NCBI GenBank assembly: GCA_018902385.1
Contig: JABSSW010000045.1
Location: 1 to 64,000, forward strand
From: Physcia stellaris
Taxonomy: Eukaryota; Ascomycota; Lecanoromycetes; Caliciales; Physciaceae
DNA: 64,000 bases
Direction: 5' to 3'
Below the pieces are notes generated by a model that ran no database searches, was not told the DNA's origin, and worked only from the letters and a program-made list of their open reading frames with translations. Each line of letters begins with the position of its first letter. Within the stretch, counting starts at the first letter, position 1. The position numbers were made by a program, and so were the translations under genes. Below are positions 21,680 through 37,800 of the stretch, one piece after another.

Positions 21680-23634
21680 TTAAAGTTTGCCCTCGGCCTT
21701 TGCCTCTTTCACTTGCTCAAACACCTGTACATGTTGTCAGCCCTCTCAGACGGATTCGACACCCAAACAACGTTACCTTGAGCATCTTTCTCCTAGCCCC
21801 GAGTGCATTGACGCCACGGTCTTCCAACCCCTTGTCGTCCAACTCAACAAGATCAGTCCATTTCATGTCTTTTAGGTTATCGGTATATTTGTGAAGCCTT
21901 AAGCTTCTCAGCCAGCTCGGAATATCCTGCAATAGGCTAGGATCAGTGGGATCTTCGGGTGGCTTTGATGTACCACGTCTACCTCGTGGCGATCTACCCC
22001 GCGCCATCTCAGAATGATCGGAAATGTATCCTTCATGGCTGCTACCATGGCCGACGCCAAATTGACCAAGGCCAAGTGAGCCCATCCCAGCATTAAGGCC
22101 AGAAGAACCATCATAAGCTGCCAAATAGCCGTTAGACTGAGGGGAGGCAAAGCCTATCCCTCCGTAATTGTTACCTTGCATCATTAAACCCGGCGAGTTC
22201 GGTCTAGACCTTTGAGCGAAAGCTTGCGCTTGCTGCTGAACTTGAAGTGCGGCCAACTGCTGTGCACTCACGGGTTGATTACCTAATACCTGTCCATTCT
22301 CATTCACAACTAATACATTAGCTCCAGGAAGGCCAGCCGACAGTGCTTGACCTCCAACGCCATCGCCGTCATTCGATCTTGCACGACGGTACTTTCGGAC
22401 GTCGTCTAGCGCAATGCGATTGTTGACTGTGGATAGAGCAGCAAGTTTCATTGCTGTGGCATTCGCCACCATATCTGCTTGAGTCGCTGCTTGCTGGGTC
22501 CCAAAATTAGGCACCATAGGAGTATTGGACATGGAAGCCCAGCTGGCATTGCCCATGTAAGGTGATAGTGCGGGCAGGTCGTTGGCATTTTCGGACGCAT
22601 TTACACCACTCGCTTGACTACTAGATAACTGCAACGGTCGAGGGGAACGCAAACCGCCAGAGGAGGCAGGCTGACTGAATTGACCCATAGGCTGCTGCCC
22701 GGAAGATGACTTAGGACGAGACTCTATATGTCGTTGACCCCATGGAGTTGGAGGCGCGGTCCCAGTGGTGTCTTTGTTAGTTATCTCATTTGGCGCCGAT
22801 ATTGTGGGCGTCACCAGAGACGAACGATCTCCAAGAGCTGCGCTATTTCGATTTGATGTTGGTGCGTTACCTGTCTGCTGTGTATACTCAGCCTTCTTCT
22901 TGGCAATGGCAGCCGCAGCGTCAGGAAACATCGCGTTGATCACGTGAGGATCCATGCCGGAATTGCGCTTGTTGCCCGGCGATGGCGGAGGGCGGCCCAT
23001 GGAGTTGCGTGAGCCCTCCACATTGAGCTTACCCATGGCGTCGTTCAAGCGGTTTGACATGGCATCTGCAGCACAGTTATGAACAATAACCGACCTGCAT
23101 GAAGCGAAATTGATGCTCACCTTTTTCTCCGAAGTTCGCAGGAGAGAGCACCCCAGACATAGGGTGACTCTTTGCCATTTGCTGAAGGACTTGAATGAAG
23201 AACCGAATCTGAACCTGAGTAGTCTGTTGCAATAGAGCATAAAGTGCCGCGGTACGCTCGGCCTCACTCAAGACTTTGAACCATTGCTCGATGGCGCTGA
23301 GCTCATCCTTGAAATCCTGGTCCAGCGTTGCGGCAGCCATTTCCTCCAAAGTATTCTCATACTGATCAATGTCTGCTATCCACTGCTGAGCTGCTTTGTC
23401 CATAACATCGTCAGCATTGCTCTGGCCATGAGCCTGGTGTGACTGATTGTAGTAAACCTCAGACGAGGGTCTAATACTTCTCGCGGAAAGTGGCGAAGAG
23501 GAGAAGGCAGCCATGTCGGCAGAAGCACGTAAGTGGTGCCCACTGCCTACGTTGCGGGAAGATGGAGGGCGAAGAGAGGAGTTTGACGCCTCCGGCGTGC
23601 TGTTGCGGTTACCGATTATGTGATTTCCAGCCAT
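21680..23634 (-). CDS. VTS1: SAM-domain RNA-binding protein Vts1 (Smaug family)
   Basis: The model has three exons (23634–23121, 23065–21777, 21724–21680), with introns of 55 and 52 bp and 615 aa in all. Vts1/Smaug proteins bind hairpins with a CNGG-type loop and promote deadenylation of mRNAs. Seen here: a conserved helical N-terminal module (about residues 75–165, '[19 protein letters not shown]'), a long Gln/Ser/Asn-rich linker, and a C-terminal SAM domain (about residues 540–610, '[20 protein letters not shown]', then 'LGARRKMLK'). The last exon is only 45 bp and supplies '[14 protein letters not shown]', the end of the SAM helix, so the open frame alone gives a wrong C-terminus. The start is the ATG of '[17 protein letters not shown]'. 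Confidence 0.95.
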
Positions 23635-25084
23635 CTCCTTTGCTCGGTAAGTTGAAGATAGCGACGAAGATGTATTTCGTCAGTGGAAAAAGGGTAATTT
23701 CCAGGGAGTTTTGGAAGGGGTTTAAGACTGGAAGATAGGGACTCCTGCAGCACCTGCTGGCCTCAAAGGAGATTTCACTGAGAGTATATAAGATTCAAAG
23801 CCTGCTCCGAGAATGCATCAGTGAAAGCATCCAGAAGCGAGTTGAAGGTGGTAAAATTGAATGTCTTGGTCGTAGCAAGATGAGCTGGTTGCAAAGCTGA
23901 GGAGTAGCCAGACCAGTGGCACAGTGGATCTAAGCCTCCAACGCCGTGGCTATAGGAAGCCTCGTAAAAAGTTCTAGTAAGGTGGGAGAGCTGAACCAAA
24001 TGAAAAGGGTGTCGAAACAAGGCGGATCAGCTGAGGATGACACCGTAGTCGATAACGAGTGTCAAGGAACACAAGTAGAAGTGAGTAGGCGAATGAATAC
24101 GGTAGGTATGCAGCCTCGTAGCACTGCTCAGTAGATGGGGGAGCGAACGGTAGTGAAGTGGCAAGGTAAGACGCATTCAAAAGTCACTTTGGCCATTCAT
24201 TGTTCGAAGACAAAAAGTCGAGTACGGAGACAGACACCATTTGTGTTGGCTAGCGCGAAACAGCCTTGGCATTGAAGGGTGCACTTGGAAGTTGTTACTG
24301 TTTATACTGGGCGAATTATACCAAGGTACGTTTATAAACATTACGAGACCAGTTCATATATCAAGAATGAGACAACACATCAACAGTTGTACCTACATGT
24401 TGTTTCATCTGCTGTTGAGTTTTGTTTAAACCACATCATTGCACATACAAATAATGAGGGTTTGTTGTCAGAGTTAGATGCCCCCGCTCAACGTTTAGCT
24501 GCTGGCAAGATACCCCTCTTCATACACCCCCATCTTTGCCAAGAAGCTGAAGCCGACTCCTAGCATGAAGATTACTTACCTTAGAGTAGGCAAATGTGAT
24601 GTTGTAAACAGGATCTCATCAAGGATCTATCACATCTAGAAGTCGAGTGAATTAGGTAGACATTGCTGCAGCCTGCACTGCTGGCTAGGTAAGATACACT
24701 ATTGTAACATACAGGAGCTAACACTTGCATTACCGTCTTTCACAACTTCCCTTTCTTGGCATCAATACCAGCCAGTTAAGCATATCTACTAGGTAGAGTC
24801 CCGGAATCTCGCTGTCAGAAATCGTGCGTATCATCAACCATGACTGATTTGCTCACATCAGTCTATTCTTTCACTATTAGAAACTTTCGCTCATTCTAAA
24901 TGCCAGTGTTTTCGATGTATGAAAATGCCTAATTGCCTGCTATTGTTACTACAATACTGGTTTCTTATGAGGCGACTGGGCACCGAGATGTCTCGTGCAG
25001 ATACTTGACGTAGCACCAGTCACCGAGAGGGCTCAAGAGAAGCTCTAGGGCACAATTCCCCTACTTTTCGTGAGCTCTCCGACA
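23635..25084. other. Divergent intergenic region VTS1–TFC4
   Basis: This 1.45-kb spacer separates two genes transcribed away from each other and so holds both promoters. A polypyrimidine-rich stretch and a 'TTACCTTAGAGTAGG' motif occur near 24,575–24,592. No coding region is supported. Confidence 0.5.
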
Positions 25085-28000
25085 ATGGACGAGTGGGATC
25101 AGGCTGGGGATACGGAAGAGGCTGGGATAGATTGTGGCAGAATAGTGCAGCAATCTCAAACGCGAAATCCGATTGTATCGACAGCCTATCCAGATCCCGA
25201 AGACATTCCAAGCTATCCATGGTTTGGTGGCAAAGTCGCTGATAAAGGAGTTCGAATACCGAAGTCCTTGGTAGCATTAGACCCTCTCACATCTTTGGAA
25301 GACGATTCCTGGGATGAAGACGGCATCATTAACGAGGATGGCAAGCAGATGCATACTCAACTTGACTATGATGATGCATCAGCAGATCCTGATTTCCACT
25401 ACTCGGGTGACAGTGCCATGTACGTGTATTGGAAGTTTTTTGATGGCATACTTCTAACGGATATCAGAAGCGATGATCCTCTCTCAGAAGCCGACTTTGA
25501 AACGCAACCATCGAGCCTGAAGAGAAGAGGCAGGCCCCCCAAAAAGATTGGCCGTCTCCCTGGGACCCGAAGTTCTAACCCTAGGGACAGAGGTGGTCGG
25601 AGAGCTACCAGAGGCGCTCCGGGTGTCAAAAGAGGGCCGCGAAAGCCTTTGGAGCCCAACCTTGAGTTCAAGGCCTTCCATTCTCAAGCTACGATGGCTT
25701 TCATTGCTCACGACTATGACGAGGCAGAGTATATGGCGCTTCAAGCAATCAATCAAAATCCTGAGATGTTTGCCGCGCATTCTTTGCTTTCGGAGATATA
25801 TCTGGCATGTGGAGACACAGACAAGGCAACGGCTGCGTTGTTCAATGGGGCACACACCCGCCCCGGTGACACTCAGGTGTGGCTCAGAGTAGCAGAGCAG
25901 CTGATGGAACGCAATACTGAAGATAAAATTTCGTTGATTCCCGACGCAATATATTGCCTCACTAGAGTGCTCAATATACAGCCTAAGAATGTTGAAATAC
26001 GCTATCAGCGAGCCTCCCTGAACCGCGAACTAGGCTATCTGGGAAGAGCAGCAAATGAGTACGAGCAGATGCTAAAATACCTTCCGCACGACAGGCGGGT
26101 GCTGCGCAATTTGGCAGAGGTGTATGTGGAGCTGGGCGATGTTGAACGAGCACTGCAGCGATATGAAGAGAGCATTACATATTACCGATCGCAACAGCCT
26201 GACCACGGTACCTGCTTTTCATGGTCTGATGTGAATGTATGCACAGAGCTCTATGGTTTTGATGAACAATATAAAGCCGGCATTAAGAGGCTCAAGTCAT
26301 TATCGCGCTGGTTGTTGGGACGTGGGCAGGACGTGATCTGGGAGAATTTCGACACCGATGACAGAGAGTGGGATCTAGAAGATGAACCGCGCCGTAATGG
26401 AGTCGATGGCTTTGTCACGGATTTGTATGAACCTTCGTCATACGGAAACGGTTTGCCCCTTGAATTACGAATCAAGCTTGGCGTTTATCGCCTTAAATTA
26501 GGACATGTACTGGAAGCAAGAGCAAGTAGGTCCAGACCCGCTCTCGCGCCGCAAGCTGCTTACGTCTGAATCCAGCATCATTTTCAGTGGCTTGATCCGG
26601 ACGACTACAGGCCGGGCGCCGAGCTCTTCGAGTATGGAGACCTCTTTAGAGAAGCTGCGGACGCGCTTCGTACCTACAAAATGTATCATGACGCATTAAT
26701 CTATTACGAGCCATTGCAGGAGGGAAGCGACTCTGTCGATGCCTCTTATCTCTGCGATATGGCACTCTGCTACTGGAAAACCGGGCTTCGGGACAGAGCC
26801 GAGGATTGTTACCAGACCGCTGTTGAAAGTGGCGATACTGATGTGGATATACGATCACATCTTGCCGAGATGTGCACAGAGATTGGAATCTCTGAGCGGT
26901 CCATGAAGCTTTCCAGTATATTGAATGCGGCCTCAAGTTCAGGGCTCGGGCCACCAAGTTCATCAGTCAGTGGCGAGCAGGATGATCATGGCGCAAAACC
27001 AAGTACTGCGTCCTCCTCCCTGCTTTCTTCGCGTTCAAAAAAGCCTTTCTCAAAACCGTCTGTGCTAGAACGGCAACGTCGTGAGCAGGAGCAGGAACAA
27101 CTCGAGCAAGAGCGAGATGGTAAACTAGCGGATCAATTTGTTTGCCTGCAAGAGTCGAGTGCACACTCTCAAGATGGCGACGTTCAGCGTAGGCGTGAGT
27201 GGATGTCGGCTGCACAGGTTTTGATCCAAGATTTCAGATCTAATAGCACTTTCTATTCAACAGAGAGATATATGAAATTCTTTGGCTACACGTCTGAAGC
27301 TCGAGCAATGTCGAATGCTAATAAGGCCACTCAAGCAGCGATAAGTGGCGATGGAGAAGAAAAAGCGCTGGGTGAAGCAGGACATCGACCTTGTAAGTCA
27401 TACTGGATTTCAGCACGCTTATCTTGGGACTGATCAAGGGTAAAGTGCATCGATTTGACGTAGCTTCAATCCCTCAAGAGTATCGAGGTGTAAGGTTTGG
27501 AATTTGGCTTGAGATATTCCTAGAGTACGCGACGATGCAGGCACAACAGGGGCATTTAGTGGAGGCGTATGATACGATTACCGCAGCTTGGGATGCGAAT
27601 GTGTTCTATCACTCGACCCAATCAAGCCTGCTCATTCATGTCTGTTGGTTTAGTATGCCTATTCCCCTTTCGCCCCAATCTAGCTCGTCTCTAAGGCTAA
27701 CATAATTCTTCAGCTTGTGCTCTGCTTTGTAACGATGATGCGACTTTACGTAACGTAACTCGCTGGTTCATGCATGAGTATCAATTCACAACCGACGCAT
27801 ATCGCCTCACCGCTGCTTTTCACCGGCTTTGCACCCCGGAGAAGGCATGGTACAACTGTTCTAGGACACAAAAGCACTTGCTCCGGCAACTTAAGGCCAT
27901 GGATTTTCCGTTGGTCAGTGAAAGCCAGAAACGGACTTTTCCTGCCGGAAAGGCAGGCTATACCTCAAAAGATGACACCGGCAAACCAGTCGTGGCTACG

Positions 28001-28559
28001 GATATGGATGTTGCGCTCTTGATGCTTTACGGCCAGATCTTGTACTGTGGTCGGAGCTTTGCACCTGCACTAAGTAAAGTTTTTTCCTTGTGACGATCCT
28101 CAACTGACCAGGCCCTGCTAACATCAGCCTGCGCTAGACTATTTTTTTCGTGCACACGCATTAGATCCCGGTAATTCGATGATTAACCTCTCAATCGCTT
28201 TATGCTACCTCCACCATGCCTTCAAACGTCAGTCCGACAGTCGACATCATCTTGCTATGCAAGGTTTTTCCTTCCTTTCCTCATACTATGACATCCGACA
28301 ACAATCTCCGGCCCCTTGTGAGAGGCAAGAAGCTGACTATAACATGGCACGAGCGTGGCACATGCTCGGATTGACTCATCTAGCGGTTCCATATTACCAA
28401 CGTTGCTTGGACCATAGCAAAGAGATCCAGGCAACTTACTCTGACGGTCACGCCGAGAATTTCGCTCCGGAGGCTGCAGTTGCTTTACAAGGAATATGGG
28501 CTATGGCTGGGGAACTCGACAAGGCACGTCGGCTAAGTGAAGCATGGCTCATCGTCTAA
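25085..28559 (+). CDS. TFC4: TFIIIC TPR subunit (tau131 / Tfc4 / Sfc4)
   Basis: The model has five exons (25085–26521, 26576–27392, 27464–27652, 27714–28073, 28138–28559), 1,074 aa. The protein is the TPR scaffold of RNA polymerase III factor TFIIIC and recruits TFIIIB to tRNA and 5S genes. Seen: an acidic N-terminus, an AT-hook-like basic stretch ('RRGRPPKKIGR'), then TPR arrays (about residues 200–380: 'AEYMALQAINQNPEMFAAHS', 'LGDVERALQRYEESI'), a second TPR block after 'HHFQWLDPDDYRPGAELFEY', and C-terminal repeats ('ALNYFFRAHALDPGNSMINL', 'NMARAWHMLGLTHLAVPYYQ'). Intron 1 (26522–26575) uses a GC donor (GCAAGT) with a CAG acceptor; only this choice restores the family sequence. The GTG at 25070 was rejected in favour of the ATG at 25085. 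Confidence 0.93.
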
Positions 28560-29223
28560 AGCGAAAGTCTCCCGGGCTTGGAAGCAAAGGCACTTGGGCA
28601 ATAAGGCTATTATGACTGTATAGAGCCCTTCGGTGTGCCTCTAGTTGCAATTACACCTTGTATTCACAGTGCTTTCAGTGGCCAAATGTAACCTCTGCTG
28701 ATTCCCAACTTCCCATTCGAGTCGAAACGACTGCTGTCGAAACCGGGCGCCCAGCTCATGGGTCTATTGAATATATGCTCAGTGTGAAAGCGGTCGAGCG
28801 ATTGCACAGGTAAGACCGTCATCAGTATTGTGTTTCCCACTGGCAAAGTGTTGTGATGGATAAGAAGCTGCAGAGCAGATTTTTACCCCAACGTTCCTCC
28901 CGCCAAGCCAATTGAGAGCTAGGTCCGTTCTAGGGTTAGCGGTTGATCTTAACCTAACCGAGCTGCACTAACTTACCTAAGTAAGGTAATGCCAGTCTTA
29001 CCTTACTTTAAGTAGCACAGTAGCCGCATATGGTACAAGCTGTCCTCCAGACCCATAAGGTAATATCCGAATGCCTTTGCCAGATCAACTTGGGCTTCTC
29101 GCTGCTTACAGCTTGTAGCAAGAGCAGAACGAGGGTGAAGCCTACGTGCCAGATCCTGTGACGAAATTGGCCGCCCTCGTCCATTAACAATTTCTTTCCT
29201 GCAGGAATTCCTTCGGCGACAGC
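28560..29223. other. Intergenic TFC4–SEC23
   Basis: This is a promoter and terminator region of 660 bp. It holds a perfect 11-bp inverted repeat (28,979–29,008, listed separately). No gene is supported. Confidence 0.55.
28979..29008. repeat. Perfect 11-bp inverted repeat (hairpin)
   Basis: The arms AAGTAAGGTAA (28979–28989) and TTACCTTACTT (28998–29008) are perfectly complementary around an 8-base loop. It shares the AAGGTA/TACCTT core with hairpins near 32,158 and 52,390. Confidence 0.8.
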
Positions 29224-31860
<2,637 letters not shown>

Positions 31861-32302
31861 AGGTAGCTAGATAATAAGTAGCAAGGACACGATCAAGGAA
31901 GCAGATGTGACAGGACTGACCCAGCATCGAGCTTCGGTAACCGTGTGACTCAGGCTTAAGCGGCGTCTGCGTTCAGTGAAATCAAGCGAACAAACGAGAC
32001 TCATCTCTATGATGTGCCTGGTATTGGCCTATACCTTATGACGATTTCACCACTTTTCATCTGTCGATAAGGTAGCTTAGTATCCATGGCCCATACATGC
32101 CTATACTACATCCTCTATGAGGTGCCTCATGCCATTACACGCTACGATACTGTGATGTAAGGTACTGTACCTTAGCGCAATTCTAGCGGTATGAAATCTT
32201 GGCAAGCCCACAAAATATTCTTCAGCTTTTCTATGTTGAAATCATATTGGTTTTGACAACGACACTTTCTCTTTCAGCGCTTCCGTTTGCAAGTGGTTGC
32301 CA
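31861..32302. other. Intergenic SEC23–RPL12
   Basis: This 440-bp spacer contains a 7-bp inverted repeat TAAGGTA-CTG-TACCTTA (32158–32174). A pyrimidine-rich TTTCTCTTTCAG about 30 bases before the RPL12 start could be part of a 5' UTR intron or a core promoter. Confidence 0.5.
32158..32174. repeat. 7-bp inverted repeat, AAGGTA type
   Basis: The arms TAAGGTA and TACCTTA flank a 3-base loop. The core is the same as in the hairpin at 28,979–29,008. Confidence 0.7.
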
Positions 32303-33042
32303 TGCGTGAGTTTCGCCATATCTTACCCTATCAAATGCTGACAGGACGACTGTTCAGCTCCTAAATTTGATCCCAATGAGGTCAAGGAAATGTAAGCCAG
32401 GGCTCGAAGTCCTGACAGCAAACATACTATTGTCTTAGGTTGTAGCTAATTTTGGGAAACTGTGTAGTACCCTGAGAGCCACAGGTGGGGAAGTTGGAGC
32501 CTCTTCAGCTCTTGCTCCAAAGATTGGACCTCTGGGTCTATCACCAAAGAAGGTGGGAGAAGACATCGCTAAAGCTACCGGAGACTGGGTATGTATAAAG
32601 TTGTGCTTTCTGCAGCCTATCATCATCCGGGTTGCTTACTAGAATATGTGCAGAAAGGTCTACGCGTCACTGTGAAGCTCACGATCCAAAACCGACAAGC
32701 TGCTGTTTCTGTGGTTCCCTCAGCGTCGTCCCTTGTCATTAAGGCTTTGAAAGAGCCTCCCCGGGACCGCAAGAAGGAGAAGAACATCAAACATACCAAA
32801 TCGATTCCGCTCGATGAAATAATAAATATTGCCCGCACAATGCGTTTCAAGTCGCTCGCAAAAGACTTGGCCGGAACTGTCAGGGAGGTTCTGGGCACTG
32901 CGTACAGCGTAGGATGCCAGGTTGATGGGAAGTCCCCGAAGGAGATAAGCGACGATATTTTAAGCGGGGAAATCCAGAGTGAGTAGACTTATAGAACTGG
33001 ATCCTTGCGTTTGCTGACCTTTGGCCAGTTCCGGAATCATGA
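32303..33042 (+). CDS. RPL12: 60S ribosomal protein L12 (uL11)
   Basis: The model has five exons (32303–32306, 32358–32391, 32468–32588, 32654–32978, 33029–33042), 165 aa, exactly the yeast length. uL11 forms the base of the P-stalk and contacts the GTPase-associated rRNA. Seen: N-terminus '[13 protein letters not shown]'; '[20 protein letters not shown]'; '[20 protein letters not shown]'; '[20 protein letters not shown]'; '[11 protein letters not shown]'; C-terminus 'GEIQIPES'. The first exon has only four coding bases (ATG plus one) and the last exon only 14, a split typical of fungal ribosomal protein genes. Residues 13–15 (I-T-L) depend on the chosen acceptor at 32,466–32,467, the least certain join. 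Confidence 0.95.
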
Positions 33043-34847
33043 TCGGTCAAGGTAGTCGTGGAGAACCAACCCTGTCCACCTCCTAGATTAGCAGGCGTGT
33101 AGCATAGAACACGGATTGATGCCGATGCACAGAAGAATGGAGCTAGTCTCCAGGTATCAACCTATACATGAGAGCTTTACGATTGCATGATTATGGCCAT
33201 TACACACTTTGCCAACACTCTGGCCCTTACCCCCTTTCCTTTGAGATTGGGCTTTTGATGGTTCGGGCCTATTTTGGTGCAAAGAAGATTAAAAATCTTC
33301 AAAGACCTCATACTCATCGCGGCATTCAGTCAGTGGATGCGGCGGTCCATTTTAATTGGTCTACAATCCTCGGCTGGCGAATGTCATTGAACAGCACCAT
33401 AGGCACTCCCCAGGTCATCTTTGAGGGTGCCTTGATATGAAGGCATCCTGACTTTGTCCATTCCGGTAAATCATGACTGGGGTAGTCAGTGTCTCCCGAG
33501 GATGGTGAGATGGAAGCGAAAGCACGTGATTTTCATTGATGTGCTCTTGATTGATTGGCTCTTGGTATTGCATGCAGATGTGCGACGAGTGGAAGGAAAT
33601 TTAGCAAGGGCTCGAGTGGCTGACTCAGAATCGATTCAGCAAGCAGCCGCACCGCCTAGCAAGGATCGACATCTAGAGCGTAGCCATTAGCCAATGCAGA
33701 AGCCAGAGGTAATCTGATGTGACTGTCGAAATGTCCAACGTGTCCTATGGGAACTGGCATCACACTACAGGCGCCCAAGCTTAAGTGATACCGAATGCTC
33801 CCCGGACACCGTCCGTTGGTTGTGGATGGACGTTCATTTTTTTCCAAATGGAAATTCTGGGTTAAAGGAGTACCTGGAGTCTGAGCTGAAGGTGTGCGAC
33901 CACGGGATGCAACTCCTATGCACCTATTCAGAAAGTACTTCCTGCTACTGCACGTCCGTTTCAATCCTTCCAGAGCGGCGTCTGGAATTGCCTGGTTTTC
34001 CCATCATATCACGTTGGTCTTTATCGCAAATAGAGTCCATCAAGGCCACCTAGATGACACGAGGGGGGCGGTCTACAATCATCTTCAACTTTTCAGTACT
34101 GTGATTCCAGTCTTGTCACTTCGTTTCCGACATTTCATGCACCTGGGTCTCGGGTCTCTGGTCTCACGACACCAGATTCAACTTGGCTCCTTGCACCTGC
34201 CGAGGCTTGGGATGTCAAGAACGTGCTCACCCTCGTGTTCCTGTCCCTCATGCATTCTCTCTCTCAGCATTGAAGTTATGGTCAGGACAATTCTGAATGT
34301 GAGTAGCGTCAATAGTACGTGGAATGGTGGCTTCGCGTCAACCGGCTAGCTATCTGAGCATCGTCTGATTGATTGCCTTAGCTTGTGCAGCCTCAGGGCG
34401 AAGCCGTCAGCCCCAGACTTCAGTCACCCTCACTAATCTGACACTTCGTCACCAGTTCTAAAGTCTGAGCATATTTCCTTCAATCATCTACAAAATATAT
34501 TTGATTAGGTCGTGAAAACCTTCCAACCTCAGACGCTCGACAACGACTTGCCTACCTCCTATTGTGCCACCGCAAAATATTGAATTAAAACGTGACCTCT
34601 TCGACCGCATCCAAAAGTCCTCAGTATCTGTAAAGGACACACCACTCCGTATACTCCGAAATTATGACATGCGCAAAGAGCCGGATGAAAAGTCGCAAGG
34701 GCATTGGCACAGACCAGAGCTGCCGAGTGGATCCCGTTGCCCAAAACCACGGTCCTTGTTGGCCTGTGCCATACCAGCTATATCGAAGGTGATCTTTCAA
34801 TCACCGTCTCGGTGAATTCTAGCTCTCGGTGGTTGTGTGGCGTTATC
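33043..34847. other. Intergenic RPL12–OGT
   Basis: This 1.8-kb stretch has short frames only (for example 33,894–34,349, +), none recognised. It is expected to contain the RPL12 terminator and the OGT promoter. The frame open from 34,704 has no ATG before 34,848. Confidence 0.5.
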
Positions 34848-37800
34848 ATGTTCACAGACGTCTTCAGCGCTCATCAGCCGCACCATTTCCACACCTCGTC
34901 ACGCGCTCATCGTCAGATTTCGATTGACAATGCGTTTGCTAATCCCGTCCGGCCAAGGACAGCACGACCTACGCATCAAGCTTGCACGGAGCGCAGTGGA
35001 AACAGACAGACAGCTTCCCAGCCTCAGCGATACGTCGCGCATCCGATACAGAGGCATTTGGCTTTCTCCACACAAACCTCGTATGCGGACCTCGAGCTAG
35101 CTAGTCACGATGATGCGGAACACATGCTCCGTCGTAAAACTCCGAATGGAACATTAGCTGCCGGTTACGATGGAGATCCAAAAGACTTGGATGTTAAACC
35201 GCAAGCTGTGAAGCACCTTTTAATTCCGAGGACTTACGATATCGATACTATCAGAAACCAATTTGAAGCTCCGAAAGCCTACACAGATCGCTTGCTACCC
35301 TCAAAATTTGATCAGTCGTATATGGCGCAGTCCTTTGACGGACGGAGGCACGCTCGCCATCCAGGTTATCCAAGCCAAATTGGGTCCGTCGGTTTCACCT
35401 CTGCGAACGGAGGCGCTGCCTACCAAGCTCAAGGGGTAGACTCAGTATTGGATCAGGGGCTTTTCTCTCAGCAGAATCTCGGCCTCGCTAGCGGCCAGCA
35501 CGTTCCAACTGTATTGCAACCAATGTGGCCTCCCTGCGTGGGACTTACGTCCATGAACAACACCGGGCCATGTGGACCTTATTGGCCCGATGGTGTTTAC
35601 GAGCCTTACTGGCCGGCTCCGCTCACAGATCCTCGGTATTGTCCGCAAACTAGGGCGAGTAGTATCAAAGATATGAGTGGTGCATTAACTGGCGCAACAA
35701 GGCTGGCAGGGTACGAGCCTGGTCGAGAGTATGATAACCATGAGTGTCGCGGCAGCGTTGATCATATTGCGAGCTACCTTGACAGCCGGCCGTATGGTGA
35801 AATGGGCCGAACGCGTCAGCGTGGACTGTTTTCCTCGGAGCCCCAACCAGTCACACCAGTCCTGCACAATGGCTATTCCGCAACTTTCCAAGGTCTAGGT
35901 AGCCCTCAGATCGAGCGTCGTAGCCAAGACCGCTATGGTCTTCCCCACTTAGATCACGCACTCGATGGGGCTTCTGCACAACCTGCTGACGAAGGAAACA
36001 GTGCGCAATTCAAGGAAAGGATTCTAACGTGGGCTCACAGAATATATGTCAGCCTTCTCACAGCAATAAACAACTCACGACGGAGTGAGTCTGACAGCCA
36101 GCATCAAGGAGAACGATATTTTCCATCCAACCTATATCCAAGACCTCCTCGTCAACCTCACTTTCAGTCCTGTGACGAGACAATGCAGGTGCCCACGAGC
36201 AAGGGGAAGGGGCCGAGTTTGATGCTGGAATCAAGCCTCGAAAACCCACTCACTCGCGCCTCTTCATACCACAAATCGCACCTTCAACGCCCAACAGATA
36301 ATGCGTATGGAGCTACCCTAGATCTGCAGTCGACACAGTCTACATGGGGTAAGACTTGGACCCAACCGCTTCAAAATGGCAAGCGACAATTAGCCTCTAC
36401 GCGCACTGGGCAAACTCAGTCACCGCCAATTTACAAGTATCCTTATAAGCAATCTAACCTCAGTGGTAATGTGGGGCCACAACAGGATCAATGGCCAGCA
36501 GCCGCTGCGTCGAACGCGTTAGAAATGCTGAGCAGACTTTGTTCTGAGAGCGGTTGGAAGTGGACGGATGGTATGCTGCTTGGTGGATGCCTAGCTTATG
36601 GTCTGGGTGATTTGACACGAGCTTTGAAGTGGTACTGCAAAGTTTTGAATTGTGATCCTAAGTATATCATCTTCCTCATGTGCAGTAATATAGCTAAATG
36701 CTAGCAGTAACGTAGAAGCCATATCAAACCTGGCAGCGACTCTCCTTGCCTTGGGCCGTCGGGACGAAGCTGAACAGCAGTGGCGTCGCTCGATTAAGCT
36801 TAGACCTAGTTATTTCGAAGCAGTTGAACATCTGGTCGGTCTGTTCTGCGAAGATCGTCGTGGTAAGGAAGCTGTGAAGATCATTGAATTTGTGCAGCGT
36901 GTTCTGCGAGTCCCAAGAAGTGAGGAGCTAGTTCAATCGTCTGACTACAGCACCGAGTCAGGTAGCGAAGACAGTCTATCTCCTGACAACGGCCTCTCTG
37001 AAAAGTCCGATTTTGAAACATCAGACCTCGAAACGCAGGATGTTCGACAGGCAAGGTTTGTGTCTCCTGCGCGGGTGCTCAAATTTTCAAGCGGTTATGC
37101 TATCCCCGCATATGATAATGGAAGAATGCTTGCTCTTGTACATGGCAAAGGAAACATGCTGTATGCTTTGGGCGACAACATGGGCGCGTCGAAAGCGTTT
37201 GAGGATGCTATCTTGATCGCGTCTGGCAGGCGCCAACTTGGTATCCACGGACTCATCAGGAAGATCTTAAAAGTCTTCGCCGTACATGACCGCCTTGACA
37301 GATCACTCGCTCATTCGAGCCCGGGAACAGACGAGCCCATTCTTCTCTTGCCTGAAGTTGCACTGGAAACGTCACAGCTTGTATTCCCTCCACACGGCCA
37401 ACTACCAGGCCTTGCTGATATTGTGAACGGTATACCGAAGAAAGCTGCTATCTCCATAATCAGCAACTCCCTTCTGTCGCTAGCAAAGATTTACCAAGAC
37501 GGGATGTCCTCTAGTGGTGCAACTGCTACTGGACCTAGGGCTACTTCCGGAGTCCAAGACATTCTTGCGCTTTACTATCTCTCGCTCTCACTACAACCGA
37601 GTCCGTCCACAGCGAATAACGTAGGAATACTCCTAGCAAGCGTCCAACAATCTTCGCAGGCACGGGCAAGGATGAGACCAGGAAAGGCAGACATACCCAT
37701 GATTCCAGGGGTGGTACCTGGTAGTGGAGTCGCACTTGCACTCGCGTATTACAATTACGGCCTGATCCTAGATTCTCGACATGCCCATCTCTATACTAAC

